64,000 nucleotides of DNA from Streptomyces sp. NBC_00094 (GCF_026343125.1 NZ_JAPEMB010000001.1:5895501-5959500), one strand, 5' to 3'. Counted from the first letter of the stretch, positions 25,956 to 37,849 are shown. Translations and numbers: made by a program. Notes: generated by a model not told the origin, from the letters alone.

Positions 25956-26453
25956 ATGAGCACCACCCAGAGCGACAGGCTGCGCGGACTCCTTGAGCCG
26001 CTCGTCCACGCGAAGGACCTGGATCTGGAAGAGATCGAGGTGTCCCGGGCCGGCCGCCGTGGCCTGCTGCGCGTCGTCGTGGACTCGGAAGAGGGCGTGG
26101 AGCTCGACGTCTGTGCCGAGCTGAGCCGTGAGATCTCCGAGAAGCTCGACGAGACCGACGTGATGGGCGAGGGCGAGTACGTCCTCGAAGTCAGCTCCCC
26201 CGGCGCCGACCGCCCCCTGACCGAGCACCGCCACTACGTGCGGGCGACCGGTCGGCTGGCCAAGCTCCAGCTCGCCGAGGACGGCGAGCTCGTCGCCCGG
26301 ATCCTCGCCGTGGACGAGGACGGCCTCGACCTCGAAGTGCCGGGTGTGAAGGGGCGCAAGCCCACCGCCCGTCGGGTCGAGTTCGCCGACATCGTCAAGG
26401 CGCGTGTCGAGATCGAGTTCAACCGCAAGGACAAGAAGGAAGAGGAGGCGTAG
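25956..26453 (+). CDS. rimP: Ribosome maturation factor RimP
   Basis: 165-residue cytoplasmic factor needed for 30S subunit maturation. The N-terminal domain contains LDLEEIEVSRAGRRGLLRVVVD and the signature EVSSPGADRPL; the C-terminal SH3-like domain ends with an acidic/basic tail. The ATG at 25956 has GAGGAG eight bases upstream. The gene opens the rimP-nusA-ylxR-infB operon and is separated from nusA by only 2 bases. The nearest -10-like box is TACCCT at 25894-25899, without a good -35. Confidence 0.96.
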   Translation: MSTTQSDRLRGLLEPLVHAKDLDLEEIEVSRAGRRGLLRVVVDSEEGVELDVCAELSREISEKLDETDVMGEGEYVLEVSSPGADRPLTEHRHYVRATGRLAKLQLAEDGELVARILAVDEDGLDLEVPGVKGRKPTARRVEFADIVKARVEIEFNRKDKKEEEA

Positions 26454-26455
26454 CC

Positions 26456-27451
26456 GTGGACATCGACGTGAAGCTGCTCAAGGGCTTGGCGAATGAGAAG
26501 GAGATCTCCTTCGACCTGCTGGTCGAGGCGATCGAGTCGGCCCTCCTCATCGCGTACCACCGCACCCCCGACGCCCGCCGCCACGCGCGCGTGGAGCTGA
26601 ACCGGGCCACCGGCCACGTGACGGTGTGGGCGAAGGAAGACCCCTCCGATCTGGAGGAGGGCCAGGAGCCCAAGGACTTCGACGACACGCCGTCGGACTT
26701 CGGCCGGATCGCGGCGAGCACCGCCCGCCAGGTGATCCAGCAGCGACTGCGGGACGCCGAGAACGACGTGACGTTCGGTGAGTACGCGCGCCGCGAGGGC
26801 GACGTCGTCGCCGGTGTGGTGCAGCAGGGCAAGGACCCGAAGAACGTCCTCGTCCGTCTGGACGACAAGCTGGAAGCTATCCTTCCGGTGCAGGAGCAGG
26901 TGCCGGGCGAGGACTACTCGCACGGTCTGCGACTGCGTACGTACGTCGTCCGGGTGGCTCGTGGTGTCCGCGGTCCGTCCGTCACCCTCTCGCGCACGCA
27001 CCCCAATCTGGTGAAGAAGCTCTTCGCCCTGGAGGTGCCGGAGATCGCCGACGGCTCGGTCGAGATCTCGGCCATCGCCCGTGAGGCCGGTCACCGCACC
27101 AAGATCGCGGTGCGTTCCACCCGTTCGGGCCTGAACGCCAAGGGTGCCTGCATCGGCCCGATGGGCAGCCGCGTCCGCAACGTGATGGCGGAGCTGCTCG
27201 GCGAGAAGATCGACATCGTCGACTGGTCGGACGACCCGGCCGAGATGGTGGCCAACGCGCTCTCCCCGGCGCGGGTCTCCAGGGTCGAGATCGTGGACAT
27301 GGCCGCCCGGTCCGCCCGGGTGACGGTGCCCGACTACCAGCTGTCGCTGGCGATCGGCAAGGAGGGCCAGAACGCCCGCCTGGCCGCACGTCTGACCGGC
27401 TGGCGGATCGACATCCGTCCGGACACGGAGCAGGCCGGTCCGCAGGACTGA
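26456..27451 (+). CDS. nusA: Transcription termination/antitermination protein NusA
   Basis: 331-residue RNA polymerase-binding factor controlling pausing, termination and antitermination. An N-terminal RNAP-binding domain (about 1-115), S1 domain (about 120-190, EGDVVAGVVQQGKDPKNVLVRL) and two KH domains (about 200-325, with GPMGSRVRNVM and IGKEGQNARLAARLTGW) are intact. It lacks the C-terminal acidic repeats of the E. coli protein, as usual in actinobacteria. The GTG start at 26456 lies 2 bases after rimP; its site AGAGGAGG is inside the rimP 3' end. Confidence 0.97.
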   Translation: MDIDVKLLKGLANEKEISFDLLVEAIESALLIAYHRTPDARRHARVELNRATGHVTVWAKEDPSDLEEGQEPKDFDDTPSDFGRIAASTARQVIQQRLRDAENDVTFGEYARREGDVVAGVVQQGKDPKNVLVRLDDKLEAILPVQEQVPGEDYSHGLRLRTYVVRVARGVRGPSVTLSRTHPNLVKKLFALEVPEIADGSVEISAIAREAGHRTKIAVRSTRSGLNAKGACIGPMGSRVRNVMAELLGEKIDIVDWSDDPAEMVANALSPARVSRVEIVDMAARSARVTVPDYQLSLAIGKEGQNARLAARLTGWRIDIRPDTEQAGPQD

Positions 27452-27526
27452 GACCCGTTTTTGGCCAACAGCTGTTCGATTCTTGCCCCAAACGGGTGGG
27501 GTCGGTACGGGGAGGTAGACTTAATC

Positions 27527-27808
27527 GTGTCTGGCCGGACGCAAGCCCGCGTATGCCCTGAACGAACCTGTGTGGGATGTCGGGAGCGAGCGGCCAAGAG
27601 CGATCTACTGCGGATCGTGGTGATCAAGGACGAGTGTGTTCCGGATCATCGCGGTACGCTGCCCGGCCGGGGTGCGTACCTGCACCCCGCCATCGTCTGT
27701 CTCGACCTGGCGGTCCGCCGTCGAGCGTTCCCGAGGGCCTTCAAGGCCCAGGGCCCGTTCGACACCGCGGAGCTCCGTCACCACGTCGAGCGATCGGCAC
27801 CGCAGTGA
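27527..27808 (+). CDS. ylxR: YlxR (RnpM-like) RNA-binding protein
   Basis: 93-residue YlxR-fold protein. The signature RTCVGCRERAAKSDLLRIV is near residue 15, followed by PGRGAYLHP and the basic RRRAFPRAF. YlxR proteins bind RNA; the B. subtilis and C. difficile homologues modulate RNase P (RnpM). The GTG at 27527 lies 11 bases after GGAGG and is more likely than the start at 27461 inside the nusA trailer. Position between nusA and infB is the conserved operon order. The stop codon TGA overlaps a GTG that starts an 18-codon mini-ORF (27805-27861). Confidence 0.92.
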   Translation: MSGRTQARVCPERTCVGCRERAAKSDLLRIVVIKDECVPDHRGTLPGRGAYLHPAIVCLDLAVRRRAFPRAFKAQGPFDTAELRHHVERSAPQ

Positions 27809-27916
27809 AGAAGTACGGCACGGATCACCGTGCGGTCAGGTACCTCGCGAGTTGGAAGTAGGTCGAGATTGCGATGAGCACTCGATGAGTACGCGATGAG
27901 TACGCCCATGAAGTAG
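27805..27916 (+). promoter_or_regulatory. Chain of overlapping mini-ORFs in the infB leader
   Basis: Four short reading frames fill the ylxR-infB gap. The first (27805-27861, GTG, 18 residues, ending LASWK) overlaps the ylxR stop as GTGA. Three more are linked by ATGA overlaps: 27874-27888 and 27885-27899 both encode MSTR, and 27896-27916 encodes MSTPMK. The last three come from a near-perfect triple repeat of CGATGAGYAC with an 11-bp period. The arrangement would let terminating ribosomes reinitiate repeatedly before reaching infB. This is read directly from sequence; a regulatory role is inferred. Confidence 0.55.
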
Positions 27917-27920
27917 CGAC

Positions 27921-27940
27921 GGTCCGGCGGTAACCGGACC
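27921..27940 (+). promoter_or_regulatory. Hairpin just upstream of the infB ribosome-binding site
   Basis: A perfect 7-bp stem, GGTCCGG/CCGGACC, with a 6-base loop ends 3-4 bases before the AAAGGAG ribosome-binding site of infB. It would restrict or position ribosome access rather than terminate transcription. Confidence 0.5.
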
Positions 27941-27953
27941 TAAAAGGAGCGAA

Positions 27954-31070
<3,117 letters not shown>

Positions 31071-31220
31071 TCGCGTCCGATCGCAGTAGTGAGCCGGGGC
31101 CGGTCGGTGGAACTTATTCCGTCGATCGGCTCCGGCCGTTGCGTGTACGGTTCTGGTGTCCCTGCCGAGCGACGGCCCGGCAGGCCACCGAACCCGAACC
31201 GGCGGGACATCCGGCACCGC

Positions 31221-31514
31221 ATGTACGTGGGGACTCTGTCCTTCGATCTGCTCCTCGGCGACGTTCACTCGCTGAAGGAGAAACGCTCCGTTGTCCGCCC
31301 CATCGTCGCCGAGCTCCAGCGCAAGTTCTCCGTGAGCGCGGCCGAGGTGGGCGACCAGGACCTCCATCGCAGAGCCCGGCTGGGCGTCGCACTGGTGTCC
31401 GGGGACCCGGGGTTCGTATCGGACGTGCTCGACCGCTGTGAGCGGCTCGTCGCCGCACGTCCCGAGGTGGAGCTGCTTTCGGTGCGCCGCAGGCTCCACA
31501 CTGATGAAGACTGA
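31221..31514 (+). CDS. DUF503 (YlxP-like) protein
   Basis: 97-residue protein with the full DUF503 domain: MYVGTLSFDLLLGDVHSLKEKRSVVRP at the start (quoted in parts: VGTLSFDLLL, HSLKEKRS), then VSAAEVGDQDLHRRARLGVALVSGD. Small proteins of this family lie between infB and rbfA in many Gram-positive genomes; the function is unknown, and a link to ribosome assembly is only suggested by context. The ATG at 31221 is used because the conserved domain starts there. The 150-bp gap after infB holds a G-U-containing hairpin (31100-31129) that may process or terminate the infB transcript. Confidence 0.9.
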   Translation: MYVGTLSFDLLLGDVHSLKEKRSVVRPIVAELQRKFSVSAAEVGDQDLHRRARLGVALVSGDPGFVSDVLDRCERLVAARPEVELLSVRRRLHTDED

Positions 31515-31543
31515 ATGAGCAAGGCAAAGAAGGAGAAGGACCA

Positions 31544-31984
31544 GTGGCCGACAACGCGCGGGCGAAGAAGCTGGCAGACCTCATCCGGGAGGTGGTCGCC
31601 GAGAAGCTGCAGCGCGGCGTCAAGGACCCCCGCCTGGGTACGCACGTGACCATCACGGACACCCGCGTCACCGGTGACCTGCGGGAGGCCACGGTCTTCT
31701 ACACGGTCTACGGCGACGACGAGGAGCGGGCGAGCGCCGCAGCCGGCCTGGAGAGCGCCAAGGGCGTCCTCCGTTCGGCCGTGGGCCGCGCGGCGGGGAC
31801 CAAGTTCACCCCGACCCTGACGTTCATCGCCGACGCCCTCCCGGAGAACGCCAAGACGATCGAGGACCTCCTCGACAAGGCGCGGGCCTCGGACGCGCAG
31901 GTGCGGGAGGCGTCCTCGGGCGCCGCCTTCGCGGGCGAAGCCGACCCCTACAAGAAGCCGGGCGAGGACGAAGCCGCCGAATGA
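31544..31984 (+). CDS. rbfA: Ribosome-binding factor A
   Basis: 146-residue KH-like protein that binds immature 30S subunits during late 16S processing. Characteristic parts are RAKKLADLIREVVAEKLQRGVKDPRLG, DLREATVFYTVYG and LTFIADALPENAKTIEDLLDKAR. The GTG at 31544 has GGAGAAGGA upstream. A 30-residue acidic tail follows the core. Its stop overlaps the truB start (ATGA), coupling the two. Confidence 0.96.
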   Translation: MADNARAKKLADLIREVVAEKLQRGVKDPRLGTHVTITDTRVTGDLREATVFYTVYGDDEERASAAAGLESAKGVLRSAVGRAAGTKFTPTLTFIADALPENAKTIEDLLDKARASDAQVREASSGAAFAGEADPYKKPGEDEAAE

Positions 31985-32880
31985 GCAACGCAGCAAAGAC
32001 GCCCGACGGGCTTGTCGTCGTCGACAAGCCGTCGGGCTTCACTTCGCATGACGTCGTGGCCAAGATGCGCGGGATCGCCAAGACCCGCCGTGTCGGCCAC
32101 GCGGGCACGCTCGACCCCATGGCCACGGGCGTTCTCGTCCTGGGCGTGGAGCGGGCGACCAAGCTTCTCGGTCACCTCGCGCTGACCGAGAAGGAGTACC
32201 TGGGCACCATCCGCCTGGGTCAGACCACGATCACCGATGACGCCGAGGGCGAGATCACGGCGTCTGTCGACGCTTCGAAGGTCACCCGGGAGCAGATCGA
32301 CGCGGGCGTGGCCGAGCTGACCGGCGCCATCATGCAGGTGCCGTCGAAGGTCTCCGCGATCAAGATCGACGGCAAGCGGTCGTACGCGCGGGTGCGCAGC
32401 GGCGAGGAGTTCGAGATCCCGGCCCGCCCGGTCACCGTCTCCTCCTTCCAGGTGTACGACGTCCGCGAGGCCGAGGCCGAGGACGGCACGCCCGTCGTCG
32501 ACCTGGTCGTCTCGGTCGTCTGCTCCTCCGGTACGTACATCCGGGCGCTCGCCCGGGACCTCGGTGCCGGGATCGGCGTGGGCGGCCATCTGACCGCGCT
32601 GCGCCGCACCCGGGTCGGCCCGTACAAGCTGGACGCGGCCAAGACCCTGGAGCAGCTCCAGGAGGAGCTCACGGTCATGCCGGTCGCCGAGGCGGCCGAC
32701 GCGGCGTTCCCGCGCTGGGACGTCGACGAGAAGCGGGCCAAGCTGCTCCTGAACGGCGTCCGGCTGGAGATGCCGGAGTACCCGGCGGGTCCGGTCGCGG
32801 TCTTCGGACCCGAGGGGACGCTGCTGGCGCTGGTCGAGGACCAGCGGGGCAAGGCCAAGAGCCTGGCCGTCTTCGGCTGA
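31981..32880 (+). CDS. truB: tRNA pseudouridine(55) synthase
   Basis: 299-residue enzyme isomerising U55 in the tRNA T-loop. The opening GLVVVDKPSGFTSHDVV and the catalytic motif GHAGTLDPMATG (Asp near residue 45) are intact, followed by SAIKIDGKRSYARVRSGE and GTYIRALARDLG. A C-terminal PUA-like domain completes it. The start is set by a 4-bp overlap with rbfA. A perfect 16-bp terminator follows, so truB closes the nusA operon. Confidence 0.97.
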   Translation: MSNAAKTPDGLVVVDKPSGFTSHDVVAKMRGIAKTRRVGHAGTLDPMATGVLVLGVERATKLLGHLALTEKEYLGTIRLGQTTITDDAEGEITASVDASKVTREQIDAGVAELTGAIMQVPSKVSAIKIDGKRSYARVRSGEEFEIPARPVTVSSFQVYDVREAEAEDGTPVVDLVVSVVCSSGTYIRALARDLGAGIGVGGHLTALRRTRVGPYKLDAAKTLEQLQEELTVMPVAEAADAAFPRWDVDEKRAKLLLNGVRLEMPEYPAGPVAVFGPEGTLLALVEDQRGKAKSLAVFG

Positions 32881-32896
32881 GGTCACCTGCGCACTT

Positions 32897-32932
32897 CCGT
32901 GGGGCGGGCACGCACGCGTGCCCGCCCCACGG
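32897..32932 (+). terminator. Terminator of the nusA-truB operon
   Basis: A perfect 16-bp stem (32897-32912 with 32917-32932) with loop CACG, followed by TGCTTTCCC. It begins 17 bases after the truB stop and separates the operon from the large gene at 33084. Confidence 0.88.
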
Positions 32933-33083
32933 TGCTTTCCCGGAGTCCGGGGAAGACCGCTGTCCGCCGACTCCGTGAGATTCACCCCATCGGGGAGGCG
33001 CTCGGAGTGAAAGGGGGAGCGCCGGGGGGCGTGTTTCCCGAGTCGGTTCTCCGAGTGATCACCGTCGACCTACCGTCGACACC

Positions 33084-36000
33084 ATGGGACGCGGGGACCT
33101 GGCGACGCTGGTGGAAATCTGTGATCCGGCGGGCCGGCCGCGCGGCACCGGATTCCTCGCCGATCACCACGGCACGGTCGTCACCAGTCACGAAGCCGTC
33201 GACGGGCTCGCCCGTGTCGTTCTGCACGCCCCCGGCGACCTGACCTGCCTCGCCGAGGCCGAGGCCGTCACCGCCCTGCCGGAGAGCGGCCTCGCACTCG
33301 TACGGACCGAGGGGCTCGGCGTCCGTCCCATGGCACTCGCGACCCGCCCCGAGATCGAACCCGGTACGTACGTGCGGATCGCCGCCCAGGGCTGGCGCGA
33401 GGCGCGGGTGCTCGGCCCCGCCGCCGTCACCTACACCACCGCCGACCGCTTCCACGTCCTCGCGGACGCCCTCGAACTCGCCATCGGCACCGAGGGCGCC
33501 GAGGCGATCCGCCTCGGCGGACAGGCGGCCGGCGGCCCCGTCCTCGACACCGCCACCGGCACCGTCCTCGGCGTCCTCGGCACCGCCCTGCACGGAGAGC
33601 GCGCGGCCGCCGGATACGCCGTGCCGCTCCGGCCCGACGGCCCGCTCGCCGCCCTCCTGCGGCGCAACGCGGCCACCGTCCCCGCCTACGGACCGGACCT
33701 CAACCTCGCCGGGATCCTGGAGCTCACCGCCACCTCCACCGGGCCCGCGAGAGACCCCGACCCCTGGCCGGAGCCGGTCGAACGCCCCGAGTGCGTCAGG
33801 GAGTTCGCCCGTTTCGCGACCGGTGAGGCGCCCGTCCTCGCCCTGGTCGGCGCCCCCGGTACCGGCCGTACCACCGCCCTCGCCTCGCTCTGCGCCCGCC
33901 GAGCCCGGGGCGTCGCACCGGCCCCCACGGTCCGGCTGCGCGGCGCCGACCTGCGTGCCGAGGACCACTCGCTCGCCGACGCCGTCGGGCGCGCCCTGCG
34001 CCAGGGGGGCCGGATCGTGGCGGCCTCCGGGGCGCTCGGCGACACCGCGACCGCGACACCGGAGCGGGCCGCCGCCCTCGCCCGGGAGGCCGGCCGGCCG
34101 CTCCTCGTCGTCCTCGACGGCCCCGAGGAGATGCCCCCACTCCTCGCCCACCGCCTCGCCGACTGGACGGCGGCCACCGAGCAGTGGCTGCGGGTCCACG
34201 GCGTACAGCTCGTCACGGCCTGCCGCCCCGAGCACTGGGACCTGGCCGGCGCCCTCTACACGCCGCACGCCCTGCACCGGCCGGCCCGGGGGAGCGGGGA
34301 GGGCCTGCCCGGGGCGCTCACCCTCGGGCCGTACTCCGAGGAGGAGGCGCGGGCCGTCCGCCAGGGGTACGGGATCGGGGCGGCCGACCTCGCCGAGGCG
34401 GACGCCCGTCACCCGCTCGCCCTGCGGCTCCTCGCCGAGGTGCGGGCGGCGCTGCCGGGAGAGGTGCCCGGGCGGCCGGGGCGGGAGGAGATCTTCACCG
34501 CCCATCTGGACCTGATGTGCCTGCGCGTCGCGGTCAGGGTCGCCGCGGGCTCCCGGCCCCTCGTGCGGGGGACCGTCGTGCGCCTGCTCGCCGCGCGGGT
34601 CGCCGGCCAGGTCCACGAGGCCGCCCGTCGCTGCCTCGGCCCCGGACACGGTGTCCTCGACCGCGCCTCCTTCGAGGAGCTGTTCCCGTGGCGGGAGGGG
34701 TGGGCCTCGGCCGTCCTCACGGAGGGCCTGCTCGTCCCCGCGGGCTCCGGCTACCGCTTCGCCCACGAGGAACTCGCCGACTGGCTGCAGGCCGCCCACC
34801 TGGACCTGGACACCGCGCTGGACGCCCTGGTCCACAGCCGCCGCGAGGAACCGTCCCCGCCGGGGAGGGGAGCGGCCCCGGTGGGCGGTTCGGGTCCGGT
34901 GGGCGGTTCGGGTCCGGGTCCGGGGGCCGGGGTGGCTCAGGCGGGGGGTCCGGGTCGGGGGGCCGGGGCGTCTCAGGCGGCCGGTCCGGGTCCGGGGGGC
35001 GGCGCGGCTCACGTGGCCGGTACGTCGGCGGGTACGGCTCCGGCGTTCTCCGCCGCTCCGGCACGCGCCGACGTCCCCCGGCAGCGGACCGCCCCGGAGG
35101 CGGAGCCCGCGTCCGATCACCTTCCCGTGCCCCGGCACCGCATCGGGCCGGTCCTCCAGGCGCTGCTGCGCCTCCACCGTGAGCAGGGGCCGGCCGCCCT
35201 CGCCCCGCGTCTCGCCGCGCTCGTCGAGTCCCTCGACCGGTTCGCGGACGCGGACGGCGGGGCCGGCTCGCCGTCCGGGGGCGCCGGGCCGCACGACCCC
35301 GCCGACGCCGTCTGGTGGGCGGCCCGGCTGGTCGGGGAGAGCGTGCGGCGGGTGGGTGACCCGCGGCCGTATCTGCCCGTCCTCCGGTTCCTCGCCGACC
35401 GCATCGGCCGCCGCCCCGCGCGCCACCCGGTCTTCGCCGCCTTCGGCGTGGAGTTCTGGCAGACGCTCCCCCTCGGCGAGGACGAGCGGATCGATCTGCT
35501 GCGCCGGCTCGTGCCCGCCGACCCGCCACCAACCGAGGCACTGACCGGGGCGCCGGGCGGGGCCCGGTGCCTCGACACCGTCGCGGAGCTGCTCGCCGCC
35601 GACCCCCGGGGCGTCCAGCCGCTGCTGTGCCGCTGGTTCGGCGACGATCGTCCGCTGCCCGCCGCCCCGCACGCCACCGTCGCCACCGCCGCCCAGGCCC
35701 TCCTGCACACCCACAGGGCGCTCGCCGTCGACGACCTGTGCGAGGCACTCGTCGCCACCGCCCACCCGCTCGCCGACGGGCTGCTCGCCGCCCTCGCCGA
35801 GGACGAGCCCTCCGCCCTCTGCCGGGCCGTCGACCGCTGGGCCCACGACGACGGCCGCCCCGAGCGCCGGGTCGCCGCCGCCGCGTACGGACATCTGGTC
35901 GCCGGCCGGCTCACCAGCCCCGCCGACCGCGAACTCCTCCGCTACGCCGCCCTCGCCCTGCTCGCCCGCCCCGGCGACCAGGCGCTCCACGGCCCCGCCC

Positions 36001-36815
36001 TCGGGCTGCTCATCCGCGACCCGCAGACCCGCGCCCGCCATCTGCCCCGCGCCATCGCGGAGCCCCGTACCCCCGCACCCGCCCTCGCCGAGGCCCTCGC
36101 GACCCACCCCGGTCCCGTCCTCACCGCCTTCCGGTCCCGACTGCACGGCACGGGCGAGGAGGCCGCCGCCGCCCTGCGCGCCCTCGCCGAGATCGACACG
36201 CCCGCCCTCACCCGCCGCGTCGCCGCCCTCGTCCGCGACTACGTCTCCCGGCTGCCCGAAGGCGCCGGGCACGTGGCCCGCTTCGTCGACCGGCGGTTCG
36301 AGGACGGCCCGGCGGCCAGGGCCGTCCTCTTCCCCCTGGTCTCGGGGCTGATCCGGGGCCGCCCCGCCGTGGTCCGCCGCGCGCTCGCCCCGGTGCTCGC
36401 CGCCCCCGGCACGGGCGCCTCCCGCCATCTGCGCGCCGAGCTGCTCGACGTCCTCCTGGAGCACGAGCGGTACGAGGCGGAGACCGGCGAGTACTCCGTC
36501 CTGGACGCCCTGCTCGCCGCCGCGGCCGAGGGCGGCGGACGGCGCAGCGAGCCCCGTACCAGGGAGCTCGTGCACCGGGCCGGCACGCTGTACACCCGTA
36601 CCCCCGCGGGCGTCGGACGGCTCGACCGGGCCCTGGCCGGGCTCGTCCGCGGGCATCCCGGCTTCGCCGCGCTCCTCGCCGGATGGATCGTCGGAGCACC
36701 GGGGGAGTGGGCCCCGCTGCTCGGCCCGGAGACCGTCCGGACACTGCGGAGCCCCCGCACTTCCATGCCGATGCGGACCGACGGCCGTGGGCATGGCAGT
36801 CTTAGACCTGCGTAA
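33084..36815 (+). CDS. Degenerate trypsin-like domain fused to STAND-like NTPase
   Basis: 1243-residue protein. Residues about 1-185 have a trypsin/HtrA-like fold, but the triad appears lost: the His region reads VVTSHEAV (Glu where the catalytic His is expected), the Asp region reads ESGLALVR, and the nucleophile loop reads GGQAAGGPV (Ala for Ser). Residues about 235-590 form an NTPase module with P-loop GAPGTGRTT (256-264; Arg for the usual Lys), Walker B-like LLVVLDGPEE and a VTACRPEHWD sensor. A Gly/Pro linker of about 60 residues and a 590-residue Ala/Leu-rich, HEAT-like helical half follow. The layout recalls NLR-like STAND proteins with a protease N-terminus. It sits between truB and ribF. 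Possibly leaderless (TACCGT at 33071-33076). Function unknown. Confidence 0.78.
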   Translation: MGRGDLATLVEICDPAGRPRGTGFLADHHGTVVTSHEAVDGLARVVLHAPGDLTCLAEAEAVTALPESGLALVRTEGLGVRPMALATRPEIEPGTYVRIAAQGWREARVLGPAAVTYTTADRFHVLADALELAIGTEGAEAIRLGGQAAGGPVLDTATGTVLGVLGTALHGERAAAGYAVPLRPDGPLAALLRRNAATVPAYGPDLNLAGILELTATSTGPARDPDPWPEPVERPECVREFARFATGEAPVLALVGAPGTGRTTALASLCARRARGVAPAPTVRLRGADLRAEDHSLADAVGRALRQGGRIVAASGALGDTATATPERAAALAREAGRPLLVVLDGPEEMPPLLAHRLADWTAATEQWLRVHGVQLVTACRPEHWDLAGALYTPHALHRPARGSGEGLPGALTLGPYSEEEARAVRQGYGIGAADLAEADARHPLALRLLAEVRAALPGEVPGRPGREEIFTAHLDLMCLRVAVRVAAGSRPLVRGTVVRLLAARVAGQVHEAARRCLGPGHGVLDRASFEELFPWREGWASAVLTEGLLVPAGSGYRFAHEELADWLQAAHLDLDTALDALVHSRREEPSPPGRGAAPVGGSGPVGGSGPGPGAGVAQAGGPGRGAGASQAAGPGPGGGAAHVAGTSAGTAPAFSAAPARADVPRQRTAPEAEPASDHLPVPRHRIGPVLQALLRLHREQGPAALAPRLAALVESLDRFADADGGAGSPSGGAGPHDPADAVWWAARLVGESVRRVGDPRPYLPVLRFLADRIGRRPARHPVFAAFGVEFWQTLPLGEDERIDLLRRLVPADPPPTEALTGAPGGARCLDTVAELLAADPRGVQPLLCRWFGDDRPLPAAPHATVATAAQALLHTHRALAVDDLCEALVATAHPLADGLLAALAEDEPSALCRAVDRWAHDDGRPERRVAAAAYGHLVAGRLTSPADRELLRYAALALLARPGDQALHGPALGLLIRDPQTRARHLPRAIAEPRTPAPALAEALATHPGPVLTAFRSRLHGTGEEAAAALRALAEIDTPALTRRVAALVRDYVSRLPEGAGHVARFVDRRFEDGPAARAVLFPLVSGLIRGRPAVVRRALAPVLAAPGTGASRHLRAELLDVLLEHERYEAETGEYSVLDALLAAAAEGGGRRSEPRTRELVHRAGTLYTRTPAGVGRLDRALAGLVRGHPGFAALLAGWIVGAPGEWAPLLGPETVRTLRSPRTSMPMRTDGRGHGSLRPA

Positions 36816-36846
36816 TCGGCGAACAGGCGGACGAGGAGCGGTCACA

Positions 36847-37812
36847 GTGCAACGCTGGCGTGGCTTGGAGGACATCCCCCAGGACTGGGGGCGCAGCGTC
36901 GTCACCATCGGCTCCTACGACGGGGTGCACCGCGGGCACCAGTTGATCATCGGGCGTGCCGTCGAGCGGGCCCGTGAACTCGGCGTCCCCTCCGTCGTGG
37001 TCACCTTCGACCCGCACCCCTCCGAGGTCGTGCGGCCCGGCAGCCATCCGCCGCTGCTCGCCCCGCACCACCGGCGCGCCGAGCTGATCGCGGAGCTGGG
37101 CGTGGACGCGGTGCTCGTGCTGCCGTTCACGGCCGAGTTCTCCCAGCTGTCCGCGGCGGACTTCATCGTCAAGGTGCTCGTCGACAAGCTGCACGCCAAG
37201 GCCGTCATCGAAGGCCCGAACTTCCGCTTCGGACACCGGGCCGCCGGGAACGTCGCGTTCCTCGCCGAGCTCGGCGAGACGTACGACTACGACGTCGAGG
37301 TCATCGACCTGTACGTCAGTGGGTCGGCCGGCGGCGGACAGCCCTTCTCCTCCACCCTCACCCGACGGCTCGTCGCCGAGGGCGACATGGCCGGCGCGGC
37401 CGAGATCCTCGGCCGCCCGCACCGCGTCGAGGGCACCGTGGTCCGCGGCGCGCAGCGCGGCCGCGAGCTCGGCTTCCCGACGGCCAACGTCGAGACCCTG
37501 CCGCACACGGCGATCCCGGCGGACGGCGTCTACGCCGGCTGGCTGACGGCCGCGGGCGAGCGGATGCCGGCGGCGATCTCCGTCGGCACGAACCCGCAGT
37601 TCGACGGCACGGAGCGGACGGTCGAGGCGTACGCGATCGACCGCGAGGGCCTCGACCTGTACGGGCTGCACGTGGCCGTGGACTTCCTGGCGTACGTGCG
37701 CGGCATGCTCAAGTTCGACACCCTGGACGACCTGCTCCGGGCGATGGCGGCGGACGTGAAGCAGAGCCGCGAGCTGACGGCGACGTACGACCGGGAGAAC
37801 CCCGCGGCCTGA
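36847..37812 (+). CDS. ribF: Bifunctional riboflavin kinase / FAD synthetase
   Basis: 321-residue enzyme converting riboflavin to FMN and FAD. The N-terminal nucleotidyltransferase domain has TIGSYDGVHRGHQLII, VVTFDPHP and GPNFRFGHRAAGN. The C-terminal kinase domain has GRELGFPTAN and PADGVYAGW. The GTG at 36847 is preferred (AGGAG seven bases upstream) over the ATG at 36787, which lies inside the preceding gene. It is convergent with the peptide ABC operon, and the two share a hairpin. Confidence 0.96.
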   Translation: MQRWRGLEDIPQDWGRSVVTIGSYDGVHRGHQLIIGRAVERARELGVPSVVVTFDPHPSEVVRPGSHPPLLAPHHRRAELIAELGVDAVLVLPFTAEFSQLSAADFIVKVLVDKLHAKAVIEGPNFRFGHRAAGNVAFLAELGETYDYDVEVIDLYVSGSAGGGQPFSSTLTRRLVAEGDMAGAAEILGRPHRVEGTVVRGAQRGRELGFPTANVETLPHTAIPADGVYAGWLTAAGERMPAAISVGTNPQFDGTERTVEAYAIDREGLDLYGLHVAVDFLAYVRGMLKFDTLDDLLRAMAADVKQSRELTATYDRENPAA

Positions 37813-37831
37813 CGGGCCACCAGGGCCCGTC
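37811..37831. terminator. Terminator between ribF and the peptide ABC operon
   Basis: An 8-bp stem (37811-37818 with 37824-37831) with a 5-base loop starts on the ribF stop codon and ends 19 bases before the convergent ATPase gene's stop. Confidence 0.6.
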
Positions 37832-37849
37832 GCCCCCGGGCCGGCGGGC

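Noticed and set aside
32982..36908. 1308-codon open frame on the minus strand
   Set aside because: It runs antisense through the STAND-like gene. It has typical high-GC shadow composition and no motif; the plus-strand frame has the P-loop and a Pfam-like layout.
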